From Streptomyces sp. NBC_01408 (GTDB lineage Bacteria; Actinomycetota; Actinomycetes; Streptomycetales; Streptomycetaceae): a stretch of DNA of 64,000 nt. Below, one piece after another: positions 59,110 through 64,000 of the stretch (position 1 is its first letter; every line of letters begins with the position of its first letter). The position numbers and the translations under genes were made by a program. Under the pieces are notes generated by a model. It searched no databases, was not told the DNA's origin, and was given only the letters and a program-made list of their open reading frames with translations. Location of the stretch: positions 1,853,001 through 1,917,000 of the forward strand of contig NZ_JAPEPJ010000001.1 in assembly GCF_026340255.1 (NCBI RefSeq), written 5' to 3'.

Positions 59110-60372
59110 ATGCCCTTTGAAGATGAACTCGGCGAAGCCCTCCGGCGTGCGGGGGACGGTTTCACGGCCGACCGGCACGCCCTCGTGGACGCCGGCGAAC
59201 GGCGCGGGCGGCGGCTGGTGGCACGCCGCCGGGCCTCCGTGATCGGCGGATCGGTACTGGCCCTGGCCGTGGTCGGCTCGGCCGGCGCCTGGACGGCCGG
59301 CCTCCTCGGCGGCCCCGGCCAGGTCGACGTCGCGGCGCCGTCCGGCCTGCCCACCGGCCTGCCGACCGCTGGGCCCGGGCAGGGCGGCGGCGCGGCGTCC
59401 CGGGGCGGCACCGGTGCCGTCAGCGACAAGCAACTGATCGCCGTCCTCAAGGAGCTGACGCCGGGCGGGCAGCTGACGGACACCGAGGCGCGCGGTACCG
59501 GCGACGAACCGGGCCCGATGGTCCGCGGGGTCTTCGACGACGGCAAGGGCAAAGCGGCCATCGGAGTCAGCCTCACCCGGATCGACCCCACCGGGCAGAT
59601 GGCCACCGAGATGACGAAGTGCCCCGACGCCAAGCACGTGCAGTTCGACAGCTGCAAGAACGAGGTGCTCGCGGACGGTTCCCGGCTGCTGCTCTTCCAG
59701 GGCTACGAGTACCCCGATCGCCGGGAGCCCACCAAGGCCTGGCGGGCCACCCTGGCCACCCCGCAGGGCTTCCTCGTCGACGCGTCCGAGTGGAACGCGC
59801 CCGCCGAGAAGGGCGCGAAGGTCTCCCGGACCGACCCGCCGCTGACCATGGCCCAGATGAAGACGCTCGTCACCTCCGACAAGTGGCGCCCGGCCCTGAA
59901 CGACCTGCCTCCCGCCCCGACGGAAAACCAGCCCGCGCCGTCGCGGCCCGACATCGTGGCCAAGGACGCGCTGGAGGTGATGGTCCGCAAGTACGAGGTC
60001 CCGACCGCGGACTCGGGTGGTGAGGGCGGCGACGGTCACGTCATCCTCGACGACGGCAAGGGCGGGTCCCGGATCGAGCTGAGGATCCAGCAGTACGGCC
60101 CGAACGAACCCTCCAGCAGCGACTTCGACTCCGGGACCACCTCCGAGCCGAACGGGGTCAAGGCGAAGGTGACCCAGCAGCCCGCCGACGGCAAGGGCGT
60201 GGTCATGTGGCGCGTGGACACCCTGCGGTCCAACGGCGTACGCATCACGGTGACGGGCTACAACTCGATGGAGAGGGGCGGCCCGGCGACGCGTACGGCG
60301 CCGGTCCTGACCGTGGCGCAGCTGAAGGAGCTCGCGCTGAGCCCGAAGTGGAAGGACCACTGGGGCCGCTGA
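59110..60372 (+). CDS. Membrane-anchored protein of unknown function, possible regulator of the ECF sigma factor
   Basis: A 420-residue protein with a cytoplasmic N-terminus of about 50 residues, one transmembrane helix (ASVIGGSVLALAVVGSAGAWTAGLL) and a large extracellular Gly/Asp/Lys-rich part. This anti-sigma-like layout and position next to the ECF gene suggest control of that sigma, but no zinc motif or ASD domain is seen. GGAAGG lies 12 bases before ATG 59110. Confidence 0.7.
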   Translation: MPFEDELGEALRRAGDGFTADRHALVDAGERRGRRLVARRRASVIGGSVLALAVVGSAGAWTAGLLGGPGQVDVAAPSGLPTGLPTAGPGQGGGAASRGGTGAVSDKQLIAVLKELTPGGQLTDTEARGTGDEPGPMVRGVFDDGKGKAAIGVSLTRIDPTGQMATEMTKCPDAKHVQFDSCKNEVLADGSRLLLFQGYEYPDRREPTKAWRATLATPQGFLVDASEWNAPAEKGAKVSRTDPPLTMAQMKTLVTSDKWRPALNDLPPAPTENQPAPSRPDIVAKDALEVMVRKYEVPTADSGGEGGDGHVILDDGKGGSRIELRIQQYGPNEPSSSDFDSGTTSEPNGVKAKVTQQPADGKGVVMWRVDTLRSNGVRITVTGYNSMERGGPATRTAPVLTVAQLKELALSPKWKDHWGR

Positions 60373-60453
60373 CACGTGCTCACGTGGTGCGGCCCGAGCG
60401 GTACGGGTTCGCGTGGTGCGGGCCCAGGCGGTGCGGGCCCAGGCGGTACGGGC

Positions 60454-62133
60454 TCACTTGGCGTCCGCGTAGCACTCCACGACCGCCGTGGTGAACGGGA
60501 ACCGGACCGGGGTGTCGCCGAAGGCGATCCGGCCGGCCCGGTCACCGGCGGCGCGGATCGCCTCGGCCACGGCCTCGGCCTCCTCGGCCGGGCAGTGCAC
60601 GATCACCTCGTCGTGCTGGAAGAAGACCAGCTCGGCCCGCATCCCGGCGGTGGCCTGCCGCAGGGCCGCGAGCATGAGCAGGGCCCAGTCGGCGGCGCTG
60701 CCCTGGACGACGAAGTTACGGGTGAACCGGCCGCGGGCCCTGGTGTCGGTCGAGGCGTAGCTCGGGGTCCAGCCCTCGTCCCGGTCCTGCGGGATCCCGG
60801 CCTCGCCCGTGTCCTCGTCGGCGCTGCCGGGCCGGACCGGCGGCGGGCAGGTACGGCCCAGCCAGGTCCGTACGAGCCGCCCCTCCTCCCCGGCCCTGGC
60901 CGCCTCGTCCACGTACGCCACGGCGCGGGGGAAGCGGCGGCGCAGGGCGGCCAGGTTCTTCAGGCCGTCGCCGGAGGTCTGTCCGTAGACGGCGCCGAGG
61001 ACGGCGATCTTGGCCTTGTCCCGGTCGCCGGAGAAGCCCTGGCGGGAGACGGCGGTGTAGAGGTCCTCCGGCCGCCCGGCCACCTCCATGAACGCAGGGT
61101 CCCGCGAGATGGCGGCGAGTACGCGCGGCTCCATCTGGTCGGCGTCGGCGACGACGAGCCGCCAGCCCGGGTCGGCGACGACGGCCCGGCGGATCACCTT
61201 GGGGATCTGCAGGGCCCCGCCGCCGTTGGTGACCCAGCGGCCGGTGAGGGTGCCGCCGGGGATGAACTCCGGGCGGAAACGCCCGTCGTGGACCCAGTCG
61301 GAGAGCCAGCTCCAGCCGTGCGCGGTGTAGATCCGGTACAGCTTCTTGTACTCGATCAGCGGCTCCACCGCGGGGTGGTCGAGCTCTTGGATCTCCCAGC
61401 GGCGGGTCGACTTGAGCTTGATCCCCGCCCCGGCGAAGGCCTTGACGACATCGGCGGGCAGGTCGGGCCGCACCCGCCGCCCGAACGCCGCCGAGACCCG
61501 GTCGGCGAGCTCGGCCAGCCGGCGTGGCTCCCCGCCCCCGGCGTACCGCTCGCCGAGCAGCTCGGTCAGCAGGGCCCGGTGCACGTCGGCCCGCCAGGGC
61601 AGGCCCGCGCGGTTCATCTCGGCGGCGACCAGGAACGCGGCGGACTCGGCTGCGGTGAGCAGGCGCATCCGGTCGGGGTGGGCGGTGGCCTCCAGCCGTC
61701 GCAGCTGGTCGGCGTGGACCGCGAGCAGGGCGTCCAGGGGGAGCGGGGCGGGCTGCGGGTCGAAGAGCGAGGACTGGGTGCCGGGAGAGGCGGCCCGCTG
61801 CGGCGGATCGGCCGGTACGGGGCTCCCGGTGAGCCGCGCCCACGCGGCGGCGGCGGACCGGGGCTCACCGAAGCGGCCCTCGTGGGCGAGGAGGAGGAGC
61901 TCGGCGTCCTCCACGTCGTGGCACCGCTCGATCCGGACCCCGGCGGCCAGCAGCCGCGGGTACACGGCGGCGGTGGACCGCCACACCCACCGGGCGTCGG
62001 CGGGGGCGGCGCGCACCGCCTCGGCCGGGTCGCGGGCGGTCGTCCGGACCCCGTCCGCCGGGTTCGCCGGCGCGGCGTGCCAGTGGCCGTCGCCGTCCTC
62101 GGCGAGGGCCCAGTGGGGGGTGCGGGCGCTCAT
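60454..62133 (-). CDS. Family-A DNA polymerase (bifunctional 3'-5' exonuclease/polymerase annotation)
   Basis: A 559-residue PolA-like polymerase found in actinobacteria in addition to DNA polymerase I. Motif A VVADADQMEPRVLAA, motif B DRDKAKIAVLGAVYGQTSG and motif C FFQHDEVIVHCP hold the catalytic Asp/Glu and Lys residues. The N-terminal 190 residues are exonuclease-like but lack clear DEDD acids, so proofreading is doubtful. Role in vivo is not well known. No ribosome binding site is evident before ATG 62133, so the mRNA may be leaderless. Confidence 0.85.
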   Translation of the reverse strand: MSARTPHWALAEDGDGHWHAAPANPADGVRTTARDPAEAVRAAPADARWVWRSTAAVYPRLLAAGVRIERCHDVEDAELLLLAHEGRFGEPRSAAAAWARLTGSPVPADPPQRAASPGTQSSLFDPQPAPLPLDALLAVHADQLRRLEATAHPDRMRLLTAAESAAFLVAAEMNRAGLPWRADVHRALLTELLGERYAGGGEPRRLAELADRVSAAFGRRVRPDLPADVVKAFAGAGIKLKSTRRWEIQELDHPAVEPLIEYKKLYRIYTAHGWSWLSDWVHDGRFRPEFIPGGTLTGRWVTNGGGALQIPKVIRRAVVADPGWRLVVADADQMEPRVLAAISRDPAFMEVAGRPEDLYTAVSRQGFSGDRDKAKIAVLGAVYGQTSGDGLKNLAALRRRFPRAVAYVDEAARAGEEGRLVRTWLGRTCPPPVRPGSADEDTGEAGIPQDRDEGWTPSYASTDTRARGRFTRNFVVQGSAADWALLMLAALRQATAGMRAELVFFQHDEVIVHCPAEEAEAVAEAIRAAGDRAGRIAFGDTPVRFPFTTAVVECYADAK

Positions 62134-62203
62134 GGGTGCGAGTGTCCCACCGGGGTCTGACAGGTCGCCTCGCCGCGGCCGCTGGGCCGGGCCGGGCTGG
62201 TGG

Positions 62204-62271
62204 GGGGGCCTGTGCGGCGCCGTTGCCGGGGCGCTGCCCCGGGCCCCGCGCCTCAAGCGCCGGCGGGGCTG
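62204..62271. repeat. 68-bp direct repeat, copy 1
   Basis: Identical to 62323-62390. Starts GGGGGCCTGTGCGGCGCCG and contains the palindrome CCGGGGC-GCT-GCCCCGG. A common kind of Streptomyces intergenic element, here between the polymerase gene start and the SDR gene end. Confidence 0.85.
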
Positions 62272-62322
62272 GATTTGGCGGGGCTGGGGTGGGGGTGGTG
62301 TGCGGGGTTCTGTGCTGCGGGA

Positions 62323-62390
62323 GGGGGCCTGTGCGGCGCCGTTGCCGGGGCGCTGCCCCGGGCCCCGCGCCTCAAGCGCCGGCGGGGCTG
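62323..62390. repeat. 68-bp direct repeat, copy 2
   Basis: Identical to copy 1 at an offset of 119 bases. Its right end encodes the last residues and stop (SPAGA-stop) of the minus-strand SDR gene, so the repeat has supplied that protein's C-terminus. Confidence 0.85.
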
Positions 62391-63196
62391 AAGGTGGCGG
62401 GGAGGGCGGTTTTGTAGGCGGCCAGGGCGGGGCGGGGGGTGTGGCCCAGGAGGGTGCGGAGGGTGCCGGTGTCCGGGGTGGCGAGGAAGTCCGCCGCGAT
62501 CGTCGAGTACGTGGCGACCAGCATCGGGACCTGGTAGGCGGCCGCGCCCGGTCCGGAGAGCGCGGCGCGGGCCTCGGCCAGGGTGCCCGGGGCGTACCGG
62601 GCCCCCGTCGCCGCGGCCAGCTCCGCCCCGCCCAGGGGGCGGTCGCCCACCAGCTCGTAGACCTGCCCGGCGTGCTCGTCCGGCGCGAGGGCGACCCGTA
62701 CCGCCACGTCCGCCAGGTCCTCCCGGGCCACCGCGGCGAGCCGGCCCTCGCCCAGCGGGGCGGTGATCAACCCGTCCGGCCCGGGCGGGGCCAGCGCCGC
62801 CAGCAGCTCCGCGTACAGGCCGTTGCGCAGGACGGTCCAGGTCAGGGAGGACTCGCGCAGGCGGCGCTCGGTCCAGCGGTGCGGCAGCGCGTACGGAAGG
62901 TGGTCGCCGGCCGCCGAGAGGCTGGTGTAGACGACGTGGCCGACCCCGGCCCGTTCGGCCGCGGTGATCGCCGCCCCGTGCCGGGCGATGACCTGGTCGT
63001 CCTCCCCGTAGCCGGCGGAGATCAGCAGCAGGGTGTCCACCCCGCTGAAGTCGAGGGACTCCGGATCGTCGAAGTCCACCCGGACCTGCCCGGGCCCGTC
63101 CGGCTCGTGCGTGCCGAGGCGTACGTCCGGCCGGTCGGCGAGCTGCCGCGCGATCAGCGAGCCGAGAGCGCCCGAGGTGCCGGTGATCAGGAGCAT
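62372..63196 (-). CDS. NmrA-like/QorB-like NAD(P)-binding reductase
   Basis: A 274-residue atypical SDR: LITGTSGALGSLIARQL is the nucleotide-binding loop, DTLLLISAGYG and HVVYTSLSA complete the Rossmann fold. It resembles quinone reductase QorB/YtfG. ATG 63196 has AGGAAGGG upstream; the longer frame to 63256 lacks family similarity. It is divergent from an HxlR regulator, the same arrangement as QorB/QorR pairs, so it may detoxify quinones (inference). Confidence 0.82.
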   Translation of the reverse strand: MLLITGTSGALGSLIARQLADRPDVRLGTHEPDGPGQVRVDFDDPESLDFSGVDTLLLISAGYGEDDQVIARHGAAITAAERAGVGHVVYTSLSAAGDHLPYALPHRWTERRLRESSLTWTVLRNGLYAELLAALAPPGPDGLITAPLGEGRLAAVAREDLADVAVRVALAPDEHAGQVYELVGDRPLGGAELAAATGARYAPGTLAEARAALSGPGAAAYQVPMLVATYSTIAADFLATPDTGTLRTLLGHTPRPALAAYKTALPATFSPAGA

Positions 63197-63277
63197 GGGA
63201 AGCCCTTCCTGTGGTGGCCTGGTTGGCTGTACCGACATCGTGGGCGACGGGCGCACGGTGCATAAGGAGGCACTTCC

Positions 63278-63718
63278 ATGTCAGTAGGGCACACCGGGAT
63301 AACCGCCCCGGCCGTCGCGTCCGCCCCGTCCGCCCCGTCCGCCTCAGTGGACCCGGTGGTGAGCTGCGACGACGACTGCGGCATCCGTGACGTCCTCGAC
63401 CGGATCGGCGACAAGTGGTCGGTCCTCGTGGTCGTGCAGCTCGCCTCCGGGACCCACCGGTTCAAGGAGCTCCAGCGCGCCGTCGCCGGGATCTCCCAGC
63501 GGATGCTCACCCTCACCGTCCGCCGCCTGGAGCGGGACGGGCTGATCACCCGGACCGTGTACCCGACCGTGCCCCCGCAGGTCGAGTACGAGCTGACCGA
63601 GCTCGGCCACAGCCTGACCCGCCTGGTCAAGGCCCTCGCGGACTGGTCCCTCGTCCACCGTCCGGATATCGAGGCCGCCCGCGCGGAATGGGACGCGAAG
63701 GCGGACATGCCAAGCTGA
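63278..63718 (+). CDS. HxlR-family redox-responsive regulator
   Basis: A 146-residue winged-helix regulator. IRDVLDRIGDKWSVLVVVQLASG is the HxlR start and ISQRMLTLTVRRLERDGLITRTVY the recognition helix and wing. Two Cys just before (SCDDDCGIRD) match the redox-sensing position in QorR/YodB. AAGGAGG lies upstream of ATG 63278. It most likely represses the divergent reductase gene and itself. Confidence 0.86.
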   Translation: MSVGHTGITAPAVASAPSAPSASVDPVVSCDDDCGIRDVLDRIGDKWSVLVVVQLASGTHRFKELQRAVAGISQRMLTLTVRRLERDGLITRTVYPTVPPQVEYELTELGHSLTRLVKALADWSLVHRPDIEAARAEWDAKADMPS

Positions 63719-63723
63719 GGGGT

Positions 63724-64000
63724 GTGAAAGACCTTGCCGAAACCGTCGACCGAGCCTTCGCCGCCGCCCTCTACGCCCAGGACGACACCGGGCTGGACAC
63801 CGGGGCCTCCCTGCTCGTCGCCGAGCCCGGGCAGTGGCCTGGGGTGGGGCAGGAGCTGCTGGCGCGCGGGGAGGGGTACGTGCGGCAGAGCTGGGAGCGG
63901 GGCTGGCAGCCGGCCGACGTGCTCCGGCTGGTCCGCCGGGACCTGGGCGGCGCCTCCGCGGCCGGAGGCTCCGGGGCCGAGCGGCACCTGCGGATCACCG
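63724..64000 (+). CDS. Probable DUF2786 protein (3' end outside window)
   Basis: Frame opens at GTG 63724 and is uninterrupted to the window end (92 codons): KDLAETVDRAFAAALYAQDD, then WPGVGQELLARGEGYVRQSWERGWQPADVLRLVRRDL. This N-terminus resembles actinobacterial DUF2786 proteins of unknown function. It starts only 5 bases after the HxlR stop, so it may be co-transcribed. Confidence 0.6.
   Translation, partial: MKDLAETVDRAFAAALYAQDDTGLDTGASLLVAEPGQWPGVGQELLARGEGYVRQSWERGWQPADVLRLVRRDLGGASAAGGSGAERHLRIT

Noticed and set aside
62204..62390. Insertion sequence
   Set aside because: The repeats are 68 bp, carry no transposase and have no terminal inverted repeats.

Overview
This is a very GC-rich actinobacterial chromosome segment, almost certainly Streptomyces or a close relative. 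Third codon positions are strongly G/C-biased, GTG and TTG starts are common, genes are packed with 1-20 base overlaps, and several genes appear to be leaderless. The order nth, Nudix, MarP-type protease, nhaA, acs, ssd/tad, bldG, hppA, topA, tmk fusion, holB, as I recall it, matches the conserved core region around bldG and topA in Streptomyces coelicolor. No plasmid or phage backbone is visible.

Layout: (1) 1-10.7 kb is core housekeeping: 3' end of endonuclease III, CoA pyrophosphatase, membrane serine protease, epoxide-hydrolase-like enzyme with a holin-like protein, NhaA, acetyl-CoA synthetase, and a SulP transporter fused to carbonic anhydrase. (2) 10.9-15.6 kb holds a deacetylase-like lipoprotein, a CooC/MinD-type ATPase, a degenerate Fic-like protein and a HAD phosphatase. 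(3) 16.1-21.1 kb is a compact ssd-tadA-tadB-tadC-Flp-TadE-TadE-like operon for a type IVc (Tad) pilus or secretion machine. (4) 21.1-39.7 kb is core again: DEAD/DEAH helicase, BldG and a neighbouring RsbW-like kinase, H+-pyrophosphatase, a lipoprotein, a methyltransferase, topoisomerase I, an MFS-thymidylate kinase-coiled-coil fusion, DNA polymerase III delta-prime and a TAP-type lipoprotein hydrolase.

(5) At 39,941 a tRNA-Thr(CGU) marks a break in the core. Just beyond its 3' end are an integrase relic that has lost its catalytic core, a CGNR zinc-finger protein and about 1 kb with little coding content. Then comes the main point of interest, a ten-gene operon (42,301-54,416) followed by ahcY (54,757-56,226). 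It encodes an exporter, both subunits of a B12-dependent glutamate mutase, an aspartokinase, an aspartate-semialdehyde dehydrogenase, a class III (diaminobutyrate-type) aminotransferase, a flavin amine N-hydroxylase, a membrane di-iron desaturase-like oxygenase, and two ATP-grasp ligases. It has no NRPS or PKS gene. Taken together these suggest, as inference, a route glutamate -> 3-methylaspartate -> 3-methylaspartate semialdehyde -> 2,4-diamino-3-methylbutyrate -> an N-hydroxylated and further oxidised amino acid -> amide or peptide formation by ATP-grasp enzymes -> export. I do not recognise this gene set as a described pathway.

(6) 56.5-64 kb is a flank of mixed genes: a serine beta-lactamase-like hydrolase, a GNAT acetyltransferase, a SigE-type ECF sigma factor with a membrane-anchored partner, a family-A DNA polymerase, a QorB-like NAD(P)-binding protein divergent from an HxlR regulator, and the start of a probable DUF2786 protein.
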